Made by a program: the position numbers and the translations under genes
The notes under the pieces: model-generated
Database searches by the model: none
What the model saw: the letters and a program-made list of their open reading frames with translations, nothing else
Told to the model about the DNA's origin: nothing
From: Paroceanicella profunda
GTDB taxonomy: Bacteria > Pseudomonadota > Alphaproteobacteria > Rhodobacterales > Rhodobacteraceae
DNA length: 64,000 nucleotides
Reading direction: 5' to 3'
Assembly: GCF_005887635.2 (NCBI RefSeq)
Contig: NZ_CP040818.1
Location: forward strand, 2,193,501-2,257,500
Part shown: positions 36,357 to 47,029 of the stretch, one piece after another
How positions within the stretch are numbered: position 1 is the stretch's first letter
Layout of the letters: every line of letters starts with the position of its first letter

Positions 36357-37250
36357 ATGGCCGCAGAGATCATCGACGGAAAGGCCTTCGCGGCCGGATT
36401 GCGGAGCCGCGTCGCCGCGGGGGTTGCCGCGCTGAAGGAGGCGCATGGCCTCGTCCCCGGCCTCGCGGTCGTGCTGGTGGGGGAGGACCCGGCCAGCCAG
36501 GTCTATGTCCGCAACAAGGGCAGGCAGACGCTGGAATGCGGCATGCAGTCCTTCGAGCACCGCCTGCCGGCCGATGCGGCGGAGACCGAGATCCTCGACA
36601 TCGTGGCCCGGCTGAACGCCGATCCCCAGGTGCATGGCATCCTGGTGCAGCTGCCGCTGCCGGCGCATGTCGACGCCGGGAAGGTGATCAACGCCATCGA
36701 CCCGGCGAAGGACGTGGACGGGTTCCACATCTCCAACGCCGGCCTGCTGGCCACCGGGCAGAAGGCGATGGTGCCCTGCACGCCGCTCGGCTGCCTGATG
36801 ATGCTGCGCGACCGGCTGGGCAGCCTGTCGGGCAAGCACGCCGTGGTCATCGGCCGCTCCAACATCGTGGGCAAGCCGATGGCGGCGCTGCTGCTGCGCG
36901 AGAGCTGCACTGTGACCATCGTGCACAGCCGCACCGTCGGCATCGAGGCGCTGTGCCGGCAGGCCGACATCCTGGTCGCCGCCGTGGGCCGCCCGGAGAT
37001 GGTGACCGCGGACTGGGTGAAGCCCGGCGCCACAGTCATCGACGTGGGCATCAACCGCATCGACGCCGGAGAGGGCCGCACCCGGCTGGTGGGCGACGTG
37101 GCGTTCGCCTCCGTCTCCGCCGTGGCGGGCGCGCTTTCCCCGGTGCCCGGCGGCGTGGGGCCGATGACCATCGCCTGCCTGCTGGCCAACACGCTCACCG
37201 CCTGCGCCCGAGTGCACGGATTGCCGGAGCCGGAAGGCCTCGCCGTCTGA
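36357..37250 (+). CDS. folD: Bifunctional methylene-THF dehydrogenase/cyclohydrolase FolD
   Basis: 297 aa from the ATG at 36357 (AGGAGG about 6 bases upstream); GTG 36354 is an alternative. Catalytic Lys in '[14 protein letters not shown]', '[10 protein letters not shown]'-type segment ('[12 protein letters not shown]'), 'PAKDVDGFH', and the NADP-binding '[18 protein letters not shown]' and '[18 protein letters not shown]'. Interconverts methylene-, methenyl- and formyl-THF. The 75-bp gap to fhs contains a GGCCCG...CGGGCC hairpin. Confidence 0.96.
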   Translation: MAAEIIDGKAFAAGLRSRVAAGVAALKEAHGLVPGLAVVLVGEDPASQVYVRNKGRQTLECGMQSFEHRLPADAAETEILDIVARLNADPQVHGILVQLPLPAHVDAGKVINAIDPAKDVDGFHISNAGLLATGQKAMVPCTPLGCLMMLRDRLGSLSGKHAVVIGRSNIVGKPMAALLLRESCTVTIVHSRTVGIEALCRQADILVAAVGRPEMVTADWVKPGATVIDVGINRIDAGEGRTRLVGDVAFASVSAVAGALSPVPGGVGPMTIACLLANTLTACARVHGLPEPEGLAV

Positions 37251-37568
37251 TCCTGTCGGGCTTGCCGCGAGGGCTGCGCGGGCTCCCCTCCCGGCGGCGC
37301 GATGGGGATGCCCCTGCGCGGGGCCGCCCGGGTGTGCGGGGCGGGAGCCGGGCGGGCGTGGGGGGCGGGCTCCCTCCCGGGCCCGGGGCTTCGACGCCCA
37401 CCTCCGGCGGTGTCCGGTGGGCGGGCAGGCGTGCTGGGCGACGTGGCCCGGCGGGTTGGCGCGCCCGGCGCTCCGGGGATCGGTGCCTTGGGGTTGTGCC
37501 CGCCGGCATGGCGGGTAAACTCCCTATGCGATCCGCACAGCAGAAAAATCCCGCACAGGACACCGGAC
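37251..37568. other. Intergenic, 318 bp, nothing recognised
   Basis: GC-rich sequence between the co-directional folD and aldo/keto reductase genes. Frames stay open through it because of base composition, but there is no start with a ribosome-binding site other than that of the downstream gene. No tandem array is present. Confidence 0.6.
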
Positions 37569-38618
37569 ATGGAAAAACGCCCGCTCGGCAGGTCGGGGCT
37601 CGAGGTATCTGTCCTCGGTCTCGGCACGATGATGTTTCACACCCAGCTCGATCGCGCAGCGGCCTGGGCGCAGATGGACCGCTGCCTGGACGTCGGCTGC
37701 GACTTCTTCGATACCGCCGAAATCTACCCGATTCCCCCGGCGGCGGAGTATGTCGGCCGCTCGGAGGAGTTCATCGGCGACTGGATGGCGGAGCGCGGCA
37801 CGCGCACCCGCATTCTCCTCGCCACCAAGGTGGCCGGCCGCAATGACGACAACACCTGGATCCGCCCCGGGCGGACCCCGCGCGTCTCGTCCCGCGACAT
37901 TCTGGAGGCCGTCGAAGGCAGCCTGCGCCGCCTGAAGACCGACGTGATCGACCTCTACCAGATCCACTGGCCGGACCGGCAGTCGCCGCGCTTTGCCAAT
38001 GACCGCCACGGCTTCGTGCCCTTCGACGATGACTGGGTGCCGCTGGAGGAAGCGGTGAGCGCCATGGGCCAGCTCATCGCCGCCGGCAAGATCCGCAGCT
38101 GGGGCCTGTCGAACGACACCCCCTGGGGCACGATGAAATGCATCGCCCTGGCCGAGGCCATGGGGGTGGACCGCCCGGTGAGCGTGCAGAACCCCTATTC
38201 CCTGCTGAACCGCATCTACGAGAACGGTCTGGCCGAGGTGGGCATGATGGAGGACGTGGGCCTGCTCACCTACTCGCCGCTGGCGCAGGGCTATCTCTCC
38301 GGCAAGTATCTCGACGGCAAGGTGCCGGCGGGTGCGCGCAAGAGCTTCATGGGAGAGCGCATGACCCGCTATGAGGGTGCCTCCTCCGAGGACGCGATCC
38401 GTGCCTATCTCGGCGTGGCGGCCGATTTCGGGCTGGACCCGAATGCGATGGCGCTGCGCTGGTCCGTCTCCAAGCCCTGGGTGGCCTCGTCCATCTTCGG
38501 CGCGGCGAACCCGGAGCAGCTGGAGACGGTGTTCGCCTCTCTCAAGATCGACTGGACGCCCGAGCTCGACGCCGCGGTGAACGCGGTTCACGCGCGCTGG
38601 ACCAACCCGGCGCCCTGA
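37569..38618 (+). CDS. Aldo/keto reductase (Tas-like)
   Basis: 349 aa from the ATG at 37569; longer in-frame extensions lack family similarity. TIM-barrel AKR with 'LGRSGLEVSVLGLGTMMF', catalytic tetrad in 'DFFDTAEIYP' (Asp, Tyr), 'LATKVAG' (Lys) and 'YQIHWPDR' (His), and the NADPH site near the C-terminus ('SIFGAANPEQLETV'). The insertion between strands, 'PPAAEYVGRSEEFIGDWM', resembles the E. coli Tas subfamily. Substrate unknown. Confidence 0.9.
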   Translation: MEKRPLGRSGLEVSVLGLGTMMFHTQLDRAAAWAQMDRCLDVGCDFFDTAEIYPIPPAAEYVGRSEEFIGDWMAERGTRTRILLATKVAGRNDDNTWIRPGRTPRVSSRDILEAVEGSLRRLKTDVIDLYQIHWPDRQSPRFANDRHGFVPFDDDWVPLEEAVSAMGQLIAAGKIRSWGLSNDTPWGTMKCIALAEAMGVDRPVSVQNPYSLLNRIYENGLAEVGMMEDVGLLTYSPLAQGYLSGKYLDGKVPAGARKSFMGERMTRYEGASSEDAIRAYLGVAADFGLDPNAMALRWSVSKPWVASSIFGAANPEQLETVFASLKIDWTPELDAAVNAVHARWTNPAP

Positions 38619-38644
38619 GCCCGCCCCTGCCGCCGGGCCGCCCC

Positions 38645-38722
38645 CCGGCAGGCCATCCCGGCAGGCCATCCCGGCAGGCCATCCCGGCAGGCCATCCCGG
38701 CAGGCCATCCCGGCAGGCCATC
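38645..38722. repeat. 13-bp tandem array (CCGGCAGGCCATC x6)
   Basis: Six perfect consecutive units (78 bp) immediately after the aldo/keto reductase stop, in the 171-bp gap before the convergent GFA gene. On the minus strand it reads as repeated Met-Ala-Cys-Arg-Asp-Gly-Leu-Pro-Gly-Trp-Pro-Ala-Gly, an artefact of the repeat. Confidence 0.98.
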
Positions 38723-38789
38723 CCGGCGGAAGCACGTGGCGTTGCGCGAGGGTCCGGGGGCGTGCCGGAGAGCGCCAACCGGCGCTGGC

Positions 38790-39224
38790 TCAGGCGGAGG
38801 AGGGGGCGGGATACCAGGGGGTGGCGCCAGGTGCCGTGTCGTCGCCCTCGAAGCAGGGCAGGGGGTCGGTGATCTCGTAATAGGCGCCCTTGTCGGCGGT
38901 GAAGATGTGCCGGTCGAGGCGCAGCGCCGGCCCGGAGGTGACCGCCGCCGCGGAGACCGCCACCCGCGCGGCGCCCACCGGCCGCCAGAACAGGAAGGCC
39001 CCGCAGTGCCCGCAGAATCCGCGCTCATGCCCGGGCGAGGAGCGGTGCCAGCGCAGCGTCTCGCCGCTGATCCGCACCTCGCGAAGCCCCGCGCTGGCCC
39101 AGAAATGGCCCGACGAGGCCCGGCACTGCCCGCAGTGGCAGGCCACCACGCGGGTGCTCTCCAATGCGCCCTCGAAGGCCACGCCGCCGCAGGGGCAGCC
39201 GCCGGAACAGCCGGTGTCTGTCAT
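38790..39224 (-). CDS. GFA (CENP-V/glutathione-dependent formaldehyde-activating) family protein
   Basis: 144 aa. Zinc-binding cysteine pattern of the family: 'GGCPCGGVAF' (CxC), 'VACHCGQCRASSG' (CxxC) and 'GFCGHCGAFLFWRP' (CxxC). The family is named after Gfa, but that activity has been questioned; most members have unknown substrates. Its ATG overlaps the stop of the upstream phosphoesterase gene by 4 bp, so the two are co-transcribed. Confidence 0.9.
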   Translation of the reverse strand: MTDTGCSGGCPCGGVAFEGALESTRVVACHCGQCRASSGHFWASAGLREVRISGETLRWHRSSPGHERGFCGHCGAFLFWRPVGAARVAVSAAAVTSGPALRLDRHIFTADKGAYYEITDPLPCFEGDDTAPGATPWYPAPSSA

Positions 39225-39931
39225 GTCCGATCTCCGTGATGGTGGCGCGCCGGCGGCGCGCAGGGGGGGGCGCCCGCCGCCGGAAGCGGCAGGCTGAGCA
39301 TGGGCTGACCGGTGAGCACCGCACGTGCCCCCGGCCGCATCAGCCCGGCCAGCGGCGCGCGCCGGCAGTCCAGCCCGCCGGTGTAGGTGCCGAAGGCCGG
39401 CAGCACGATTCGCGCGTCATCCGCCAGGAAACAGGGCCGGCTGAGCCCGCGCCCGCCCAGGCTCACGCGCAGTTTCGGGTGCCAGTGGCCGGAAATCTCG
39501 CCGAGCGCGCCCGGGTCGGCGATGTGGCGGAAGGTGAGCGGGCCGCGCGACAGGGTGGCGCGGGCCTGGCCGCCGGGCCCGGCGGGGTCATGGTTGCCGC
39601 TGATCCACACCCAGTCCGCGCGGCGGGTGAGGCCGGCGAGCAGGGCGCTTTCCTGCGCGTCGAGGCCGGCGGCGGCGGCGTCATCGTCGAAACTGTCGCC
39701 CAGGGCGACCACACAGCGCGGGGCGCAGGCGTCGATTTCCGCCGCGAGGCGGGTGAGCGTGTCGCGCGTCTCGTAGGGCGGCAGCAGGGCGCCGCCGCGC
39801 CGTGCCATGCGCTCGGCGCGGCCCAGGTGCAGGTCCGCCACGCAGAGCAGGCGCTCCGCCGGCCACCAGAGCGCGCCGCCGGAGCGGGCCTCCAGCCGGC
39901 ATCCGGCGAGGGTGAGGGGGATATGTGCCAT
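39221..39931 (-). CDS. pdeM: PdeM-like (ligase-associated) metallophosphoesterase
   Basis: 236 aa from the ATG at 39931. Calcineurin-like phosphoesterase motifs: 'VADLHLGRAERMARRG' (DxH), 'VVALGDSFDDD' (GDxxDD), 'WVWISGNHDPAGPG' (GNHD) and 'GEISGHWHPKLRV' (GHxH). This matches the 'ligase-associated DNA damage response endonuclease PdeM' family, usually beside an Lhr-like helicase and a DNA ligase; neither is present here. Two-gene operon with the GFA gene. Confidence 0.8.
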   Translation of the reverse strand: MAHIPLTLAGCRLEARSGGALWWPAERLLCVADLHLGRAERMARRGGALLPPYETRDTLTRLAAEIDACAPRCVVALGDSFDDDAAAAGLDAQESALLAGLTRRADWVWISGNHDPAGPGGQARATLSRGPLTFRHIADPGALGEISGHWHPKLRVSLGGRGLSRPCFLADDARIVLPAFGTYTGGLDCRRAPLAGLMRPGARAVLTGQPMLSLPLPAAGAPPCAPPARHHHGDRT

Positions 39932-40002
39932 GCCCGTACAAAGCAGGAACGCCGGCCGCTTGGCAAGCGATTCGCCTCGCCCCCGCGGCCCGGGCCCCCG
40001 CG

Positions 40003-41967
40003 CTACTTGCCCTCGCCGAGGTCTGCCGCGATCCGCAGCGGCGTGGCCTTTCCGGCCAGGCGCGCGCGGTAGACGTGCAGCCCCTCGACCACCCGCATCA
40101 CGTAATTGCGGGTCTCGGAGAAGGGGATGGTCTCGATCCAGTCGATCATGTCCACCCCGGGGCTGCGCGGGTCTCCGAACTGGTCTATCCAGCTGCGCAC
40201 CCGGCTGGGCCCGGCGTTGTAGCCCGCCGCGGCCAGCGGCACGGAGCCGAAATCGTTCAGCAGCCCGGCGAGATAGGTCTGCCCCAGGGTGGCGTTGTAC
40301 TGCCAGTCCGAGGTGAGCCGCGAGGCGGAATAGCCCACCCCGATCTCGCGCGAGACCTTCTGCGCCGTGCCCGGCATCAGCTGCATCAGGCCGCGCGCGC
40401 CCACCGGGCTGACGGCGTTCTGGTTGAACTCGCTCTCCTGCCGGGCGATGGCCAGGGCCAGTTCCGGGGCCACCGGGCCGCGCATCGCCGCAAGGTCGGT
40501 GAGCGGATAGTAGGTGTTCATCAGCACGATGCCCTTGCCGGCGGCGATCTTGGCCGCGCGCACCGCGATGTGCGGATAGCCCAGGTCCAGCGCCATCTGG
40601 GTCACGGCGGCCAGTTCGTCCGTGTCGGTCTCGTGGCGGGCAAGCTGGATCAGGAACTGCCACACCCGGCCCGGCTCACCGGCGTAGTGGAACATCAGCG
40701 CGGCGCGGCCGGAGGAGCGTTTCATGAAATCGGCCTTGCGCCAGTCCGCCTTCCGGCCGGAGCCGGCGAGAGAGGAATCGGGCGAAAGCCCGGCGCGCTC
40801 GGCGGCGAGCTGGCCGTAGAAGCTGGTCTGGTAGCGCGCGGCATCGGCATAGGCGGAGCGGGCGGCGGAACGGTCGCCGAGGGCCTCCTCCGCGCGGCCC
40901 AGCCAGTAGCCGGCCCGCCCCACGCTGATCGGCGTGTCCACATGGTCGCGGAACTTGCGGAAATGCGCGACGGCGCTCTTCGGGTCCCCCAGCTTGCGCA
41001 GGGCCAGCCAGCCGGCGAACCATTCCAGCTCCTCGAAATCGCCGCCGGTGCTCATGTAGTGGTTGGAGGCGATGCGGTAGGCGGTGGCGTTGTCGCCGCG
41101 GCGCATCGCCCGGTGGGCGAGCGACAGCCGGCGCGGCGCCCAGGCCGAGGGGCGGCCGAGCGCGACGGCGGAGGTGGACTGCTGCAGGATCAGCGCCTCC
41201 GCGTCATCCCAGCGGTCCCGCCGCAGGCGCCACTGGAACCGGTCATAGGCCAGGCCCGGGTCGTTCACCAGCCGGGCCGGAACGGCGGCGATGAAGCCGT
41301 CCACCCCGTCACGGTCCGTGCGCAGGGCGATGCGGGCCCGCGCCAGCGCCACCTGTCCGGGCGAGGCGAAGGGGTAGGTGGCCTCCGCCTCGGCGAAATC
41401 CCCCTCCCAGATGAGGTTGTCGAGCCGCGCATCGCTCCACTGCGCCACCACGGAGGGGTACTTGGCCTGGAAGGCCGCGCGCTCGGACCCGGTGAGCTCG
41501 AGCTGCCCCCAGGCGGCGATGATCGTGTCCTGCGCGCCCAGCCTGTCGCCCGCGCGCATCAGCGCGTCCGACAGGCGGATGGCGCCGGTGCCGGTGATCG
41601 GCCGGTCGGAGGCGAAGAAGGCCTTCACCTGCGCGGGGGGAAGGTCCGAGGGCATGTGCCGCTCGGCGCTGGCGCGCACCGCCTCCATCCGCGGCCAGTC
41701 CGCGTGGGAGGCGATGAAGTCGACATATTCGCGCCACACCCCGTCGTCGGAGGCCAGGCGCAGCCACAGCGCGATGTCGCGGGCGGCCGGGTCGGCCGCC
41801 TGGCGGGCGAAGCCCTCGGCCTGGGGCCAGTTGTCGGTGCGGGCCGCGTCGAGAATGGCCGAGGCCACGGCGCCGTCGGAGGGGGCTACCTCGGCGCGGG
41901 CCGCGGGGCCGGCGAGCGTGGCATAAGCGGCGGCGAACGCCGCAGCCATGCGGAGACGTGGAATCAT
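40003..41967 (-). CDS. Soluble lytic murein transglycosylase (Slt family)
   Basis: 654 aa. Signal peptide ('MAAAFAAAYATLAGPAARA'), a long alpha-helical superhelical domain (about 30-480) and a C-terminal SLT domain with catalytic Glu in 'ARQESEFNQNAVSPVGARG', followed by 'LMQLMPGTA', 'NATLGQTYL' and 'AAGYNAGPSRVRSW'. Cleaves peptidoglycan glycan strands in the periplasm, releasing anhydromuropeptides. Length matches Slt70-type enzymes. Divergent from dapA (174-bp gap). Confidence 0.94.
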   Translation of the reverse strand: MIPRLRMAAAFAAAYATLAGPAARAEVAPSDGAVASAILDAARTDNWPQAEGFARQAADPAARDIALWLRLASDDGVWREYVDFIASHADWPRMEAVRASAERHMPSDLPPAQVKAFFASDRPITGTGAIRLSDALMRAGDRLGAQDTIIAAWGQLELTGSERAAFQAKYPSVVAQWSDARLDNLIWEGDFAEAEATYPFASPGQVALARARIALRTDRDGVDGFIAAVPARLVNDPGLAYDRFQWRLRRDRWDDAEALILQQSTSAVALGRPSAWAPRRLSLAHRAMRRGDNATAYRIASNHYMSTGGDFEELEWFAGWLALRKLGDPKSAVAHFRKFRDHVDTPISVGRAGYWLGRAEEALGDRSAARSAYADAARYQTSFYGQLAAERAGLSPDSSLAGSGRKADWRKADFMKRSSGRAALMFHYAGEPGRVWQFLIQLARHETDTDELAAVTQMALDLGYPHIAVRAAKIAAGKGIVLMNTYYPLTDLAAMRGPVAPELALAIARQESEFNQNAVSPVGARGLMQLMPGTAQKVSREIGVGYSASRLTSDWQYNATLGQTYLAGLLNDFGSVPLAAAGYNAGPSRVRSWIDQFGDPRSPGVDMIDWIETIPFSETRNYVMRVVEGLHVYRARLAGKATPLRIAADLGEGK

Positions 41968-42141
41968 GGACCTGTCCTGCCTGATAGGATTTGGGACAGT
42001 CTAGCAGGTCTCCGCGCTGCCGTCGCGGGGGCCATGGGCCGTCTTGCGGGCGGCGGCGAAGGCGGGTAGGTTCCCCCGTCCCGCTCGCAGGAGGGCGGGA
42101 GTGCCACAGGCACCAACACGGGCTCAATCAAGAGGTCAGCC

Positions 42142-43014
42142 ATGTTCAGAGGTTCCATTCCCGCGCTCGTCACCCCGTTTTCCGGCGGCAAGGTGGACGA
42201 GAAAGCGCTGAAGGAGCTGGTGGAGTGGCACGTGGCCGAGGGCTCGCACGGGCTTGTGGCCGTGGGCACCACCGGCGAGACGCCCACCCTCAGCCATGAG
42301 GAGCACCGCCGGGTCATCGAGATCTGCGTGGAGACCGCGGCGGGCCGCATTCCGGTGATCGCCGGCGCCGGCTCCAACAACACCGCCGAATCCGTCGGGC
42401 TGATGGAGTTCGCGAAGTCGGTGGGCGCGGATGCCGCCCTCGTCGTCACGCCCTATTACAACAAGCCCAGCCAGCGCGGCATGATCGCGCATTTCACCGC
42501 GCTGCATGACGCGGTGGAGCTGCCGATCATCATCTACAACATCCCCGGCCGATCGGTGGTGGACATGTCGCCCGAGACCATGGGCGAGCTTGCGAAACTG
42601 CCGCGCATCATCGGCGTGAAGGACGCGACCGGCAAGATCGAGCGTGTCTCCCAGCAGCGCATCACCTGCGGCACGGATTTCATCCAGCTCTCCGGTGAGG
42701 ACGCGACCGCGCTCGGCTTCAACGCCCATGGCGGCGTGGGCTGCATCACGGTCACCGCGAACGTGGCGCCGAAGCTCTCCGCGGAGTTCCAGAACGCCTG
42801 CCTGGACGGGGATTACGCCCGCGCGCTCACCTATCAGGACAAGCTGATGCCGCTGCACCTGGCGCTGTTCGCGGAGCCGAACCCGGCCGGGGCGAAATAC
42901 GCGCTGTCGCTGCTGGGCATGTGCTCGCCCGAGCTGCGCCTGCCGATGGTGGAGCTCACCGACCCCACCAAGGCGCAGATTCGCGCCGCGATGGAACATG
43001 CCGGGCTGATCTGA
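42142..43014 (+). CDS. dapA: 4-hydroxy-tetrahydrodipicolinate synthase
   Basis: 290 aa TIM-barrel lyase condensing pyruvate with aspartate semialdehyde for lysine/diaminopimelate synthesis. '[14 protein letters not shown]', catalytic Tyr132 in 'IIYNIPGRS', Schiff-base Lys160 in 'IGVKDATG'. RBS AGAGG 11 bases upstream. smpB follows 69 bp later in the same direction. Confidence 0.97.
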   Translation: MFRGSIPALVTPFSGGKVDEKALKELVEWHVAEGSHGLVAVGTTGETPTLSHEEHRRVIEICVETAAGRIPVIAGAGSNNTAESVGLMEFAKSVGADAALVVTPYYNKPSQRGMIAHFTALHDAVELPIIIYNIPGRSVVDMSPETMGELAKLPRIIGVKDATGKIERVSQQRITCGTDFIQLSGEDATALGFNAHGGVGCITVTANVAPKLSAEFQNACLDGDYARALTYQDKLMPLHLALFAEPNPAGAKYALSLLGMCSPELRLPMVELTDPTKAQIRAAMEHAGLI

Positions 43015-43083
43015 CCCTCCCGGCGCGCGGAATTGCGCCCCCGGCAGCTTGCCGCGGGGCGCGTTCCCGACTATCTGTGCGCG

Positions 43084-43563
43084 ATGGCGCAGAACAAGAA
43101 ATCAGACCCGAACAGCCGCGTGGCCGCCGAGAACCGGAAGGCCCGGCACAACTATTTCATCGAGGATGACCTCGAGGCCGGAATCATGCTCGCAGGTTCC
43201 GAGGTCAAGAGCCTGCGCGAGGGCCGGGCGAACATCGCCGAGAGCTATGCCACCGTGGAGGGCGGCGAGCTCTGGCTGATCAACGCCTACATTCCCGCGC
43301 TGCTGCAGGCCCAGACCTGGGGCCATGAGGAGCGCCGCCGCCGCAAGCTGCTGGTGCACAAGCGCCAGCTCGCCCGGCTCTGGCAGGGGATCGGGCGCGA
43401 GGGCATGACCCTCGTCCCGCTCAAGCTCTACTTCAACGAGAAGGGCGTGGCCAAGCTGCAGCTCGGCGTGGCCAAGGGCAAGAAACTCTCCGACAAGCGC
43501 GACACCGAGAAGGAACGCGACTGGAACCGCCAGAAGCAGCGCCTGCTGCGCGACCGGGGCTGA
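43084..43563 (+). CDS. smpB: SsrA-binding protein SmpB
   Basis: 159 aa. OB-fold protein binding tmRNA for trans-translation. '[17 protein letters not shown]', '[14 protein letters not shown]', '[24 protein letters not shown]' and the basic C-terminal tail '[17 protein letters not shown]' are all present. Followed by an intrinsic terminator. Confidence 0.97.
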   Translation: MAQNKKSDPNSRVAAENRKARHNYFIEDDLEAGIMLAGSEVKSLREGRANIAESYATVEGGELWLINAYIPALLQAQTWGHEERRRRKLLVHKRQLARLWQGIGREGMTLVPLKLYFNEKGVAKLQLGVAKGKKLSDKRDTEKERDWNRQKQRLLRDRG

Positions 43564-43584
43564 ACCGCCCCCTTCCGGCAGGAC

Positions 43585-43610
43585 GGGCCGCCCCGAGGGG
43601 CGGCCCTTTT
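43585..43610 (+). terminator. Intrinsic terminator of dapA-smpB
   Basis: A 10-bp perfect GC stem (43585-43594 with 43597-43606) followed by TTTT (43607-43610), 21 bp after the smpB stop. Confidence 0.9.
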
Positions 43611-44533
<923 letters not shown>

Positions 44534-44605
44534 AACGCGCTCGCCGGACACCGCATTGCGCCGGGAGCAGGGGAGACTATACCTGTGAGGAAACGGGAGA
44601 CAAGC

Positions 44606-45349
44606 ATGACCGAACTGCCCGGCCCGGCCCGGTTGATGGCCGCGATGGACGCCACCTGGGCGCCGCTGGAGATCGTCGACACCGAGAGCTGGCGGCTGCG
44701 CCGGGGCGGCGGCGGCAAGCGGGTGTCCGCGGCGAGCGCCCGGGGCCCGATACGGGATTTCGACGCAGCCCTGGCCTGCGCCGAGACCTCCATCGACGCG
44801 ATGAACCAGCCGCGGCTGTTCCGCCTCACGGCCGGCGACGAGGCGCTGGACGCGGCGCTGGCGGCGCGCGGCTACGGCGTGGTGGACCGCACGGTGATCT
44901 ACGCCGCGCCCGCATCCCGGCTCGCCCCGGCGGACCCCGGCGGCCATGCCGCGATCGTGAGCGACGCGCCGCTGGCGCTGATAGCCGAGATCTGGGAGGA
45001 AGGTGGCATCGGGCCCGGCCGGCTCGCGGTGATGGCCCGTTCGGGCCGCACGCGCGCCTACCTGCTCGGCCGGATGAAGGACCGAGGCGTGTCCGCGGCC
45101 TTCGTGGCCACCGACGCGGACATCGCCATGCTGCACGCGCTGGAAGTGCGCCCCTCGGCGCGGCGGGGCGGGCAGGGGCGCAACCTCGTGGGGGCTGCGG
45201 CCAGTGCCGCGCTGCGCGCCGGGGCGCCGCTGCTGGCGCTCGCGGTGACCGAAGCCAACGCCGGCGCGCGCGCGCTCTACGAGGGCCTCGGCATGGCCGA
45301 ATGCGCCCGCTACCACTACCGCATCGCGCCAGAGGGAGTGACCCCATGA
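44606..45349 (+). CDS. GNAT-family N-acetyltransferase
   Basis: 247 aa from the ATG at 44606 (AAACGGGAGA upstream). The C-terminal half is a GNAT domain: 'VRPSARRGGQGRNLVGAAASAALRAG' (acetyl-CoA loop) and 'VTEANAGARALYEGLGM'. The N-terminal half ('MDATWAPLEIVDTESWRLRRGGGGKRVSAA') is the common companion region of these proteins. Stop overlaps the next start by 4 bp. Substrate unknown. Confidence 0.87.
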   Translation: MTELPGPARLMAAMDATWAPLEIVDTESWRLRRGGGGKRVSAASARGPIRDFDAALACAETSIDAMNQPRLFRLTAGDEALDAALAARGYGVVDRTVIYAAPASRLAPADPGGHAAIVSDAPLALIAEIWEEGGIGPGRLAVMARSGRTRAYLLGRMKDRGVSAAFVATDADIAMLHALEVRPSARRGGQGRNLVGAAASAALRAGAPLLALAVTEANAGARALYEGLGMAECARYHYRIAPEGVTP

Positions 45350-45915
45350 CCGACCGCCTGCCCACCGCGCTGGACCTGCCGCCCGCAGACCCGCTTCCCG
45401 AGGACACGGCCGCCTATTTCGCGCTGTGCGAGGAGAAGCTCGGCCTGGTGCCCAACGTGCTGCGCGCCTATGCCTTCGCGCCGGAGAAGCTGCGCGCCTT
45501 CACCACGCTCTACAACGACCTCATGCTGGGCGAGAGCGGGCTCTCGAAGCTGGAACGCGAGATGATCGCGGTCGTCGTCTCCTGGGTGAACCGGTGCCAT
45601 TACTGCCTCGTCGCGCATGGCGCGGCGGTGCGCGCCCTCTCGGGCGACCCGGCGCTCGGCGAGGCGCTGGTCACCAATTACCGCATGGCGGTGCTCGGCC
45701 CGCGCCCGCGCGCGATGCTGGATTTCGCGGTGAAGATGGCCGAGGAAAGCCACCGCATCGAGGAGCCGGACCGCGCCGCGCTGCGCGCCGCCGGCTTCAC
45801 CGACCGCGACATCTGGGACATTGCCGCCGTCGCCGGGTTCTACGCGATGACCAACCGCATGGCCTCGGCCACCGCCATGCGCCCGAACCCCGAATACCAC
45901 GGGCAGGCGCGGTGA
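45346..45915 (+). CDS. AhpD-like peroxidase-related (carboxymuconolactone decarboxylase family) protein
   Basis: 189 aa. The AhpD-type active site is present: a Glu in 'LSKLEREMIAVVVSWVNRCHYC' and CxxC followed by His in 'CHYCLVAHGAAV'. Such proteins act as thiol-dependent peroxidases or reductases in the cytoplasm. Middle gene of a three-gene overlapping set (GNAT, this, OmpA-like). Confidence 0.9.
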   Translation: MTDRLPTALDLPPADPLPEDTAAYFALCEEKLGLVPNVLRAYAFAPEKLRAFTTLYNDLMLGESGLSKLEREMIAVVVSWVNRCHYCLVAHGAAVRALSGDPALGEALVTNYRMAVLGPRPRAMLDFAVKMAEESHRIEEPDRAALRAAGFTDRDIWDIAAVAGFYAMTNRMASATAMRPNPEYHGQAR

Positions 45916-46886
45916 GCGCGCGCCGCCCCGCTTCGGCCGCGGCCCTCGCGCTGCTGGGGGGGCTGGTGCTGGCGCCGGCGGCGCTGGCCCTGCCGGTGAG
46001 CCCGCCGGAGGGCGCGGTGGTCACCCTCGCCGACGGCCCGCGCGAGGGCGCCTTCCCGGTGCCGGACGCGCCCATCGGCCCGGATGACCCGAAGCCCGCC
46101 GGGCGCAGCGGGCAGGTCGAGACCGAGGTCTGGCGGATCGACAACACCGATCTCAACCCCGCGCAACTGCTCGACGCGGCCCGCTCCGCCCTCACCGACA
46201 TGGGCTATGCGCTGCGCTATGACTGCGCGGCCGAGGCCTGTGGCGGCTTCGACTTCCGCTTCGCGCTGCCGCTTGCCGGGGCGCCGGAGATGGAGGTGGA
46301 CCTCGCCCGCTACCATTACACCGCGCTGGTGAACGGGCCGGAGAGCATCGTGCTCTTCGCCTCGCGGGCCGGCAGCTCCGGATATGTCCAGGTCGTGTCG
46401 ATTCTCGCACCGCCCGGGCCCGATGCCGCGGCCGCGCCGGAGGCGGAAGCGGGCGCGCCCGATCCGGCGGCGACCGGCGCCACGGCCCCACAGGACGCCG
46501 CGGCGGACGCCACGCCCCCGGTGCTGCTTGCGGAACTGCGCCGGGACGGGCGCGTGCGCCTGCCCGACATCGACTTCGATGCCGGCAATGCCTCCGTCCT
46601 GCCCGGTTCCGCGCCGGCCATCGCGGCGCTTGCCGGCATGCTGAAGGCAGACCCGGAGGTGAAGGTGGTGATCGTGGGCCACACCGATGCCACCGGCGGG
46701 CTGGACGCGAACCTCGCGCTGTCGAAGGCCCGCGCCGAGGCCATCCGCACCGTGCTTCTGCGCGACCATGGCATCGCCGCAGCACGGGTGGCGGCGGCCG
46801 GGGTGGGCCCGCTCTCCCCGATCACCAACAACGCCACCGACGCCGCCCGCGCCCGCAACCGCCGGGTGGAGGTGGTGCTGCAATAG
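45912..46886 (+). CDS. OmpA-family protein
   Basis: 324 aa from the GTG at 45912, overlapping the upstream stop by 4 bp. Signal peptide ('ALALLGGLVLAPAALA'), an N-terminal domain of about 150 residues with two cysteines ('RYDCAAEACGGFDFRF'), an Ala/Pro/Asp-rich linker and a C-terminal OmpA-like peptidoglycan-binding domain ('IVGHTDATGGLDANLALSKARAEAI', 'NRRVEVVL'). Envelope protein; likely binds peptidoglycan in the periplasm. Confidence 0.88.
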   Translation: MSARRPASAAALALLGGLVLAPAALALPVSPPEGAVVTLADGPREGAFPVPDAPIGPDDPKPAGRSGQVETEVWRIDNTDLNPAQLLDAARSALTDMGYALRYDCAAEACGGFDFRFALPLAGAPEMEVDLARYHYTALVNGPESIVLFASRAGSSGYVQVVSILAPPGPDAAAAPEAEAGAPDPAATGATAPQDAAADATPPVLLAELRRDGRVRLPDIDFDAGNASVLPGSAPAIAALAGMLKADPEVKVVIVGHTDATGGLDANLALSKARAEAIRTVLLRDHGIAAARVAAAGVGPLSPITNNATDAARARNRRVEVVLQ

Positions 46887-46962
46887 CCTGCCGCAGGCGG
46901 CGCAGCAGCGACCCTCGCGCCCCGGCGCGCGCGGCCGGAGGGGCCCCCCGCGAACGCAGAAC

Positions 46963-46983
46963 GCCCGGAGGGGACCTCCGGGC
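46963..46983. terminator. Perfect 9-bp hairpin between OmpA-like gene and atpF
   Basis: GCCCGGAGG (46963-46971) - GGA - CCTCCGGGC (46975-46983) in the 143-bp convergent gap. No T-tract on either side; it could serve both strands. Confidence 0.6.
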
Positions 46984-47029
46984 GCCTGTCAGTCTCGGGT
47001 CCGCCCGGCCGCGGCTGCGGCCGTCGGGG

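Noticed and set aside
37302..37568. N-terminal extension of the aldo/keto reductase
   Set aside because: The extra 89 codons are low-complexity Gly/Arg/Ala with no family similarity; the ATG at 37569 gives the standard AKR start.
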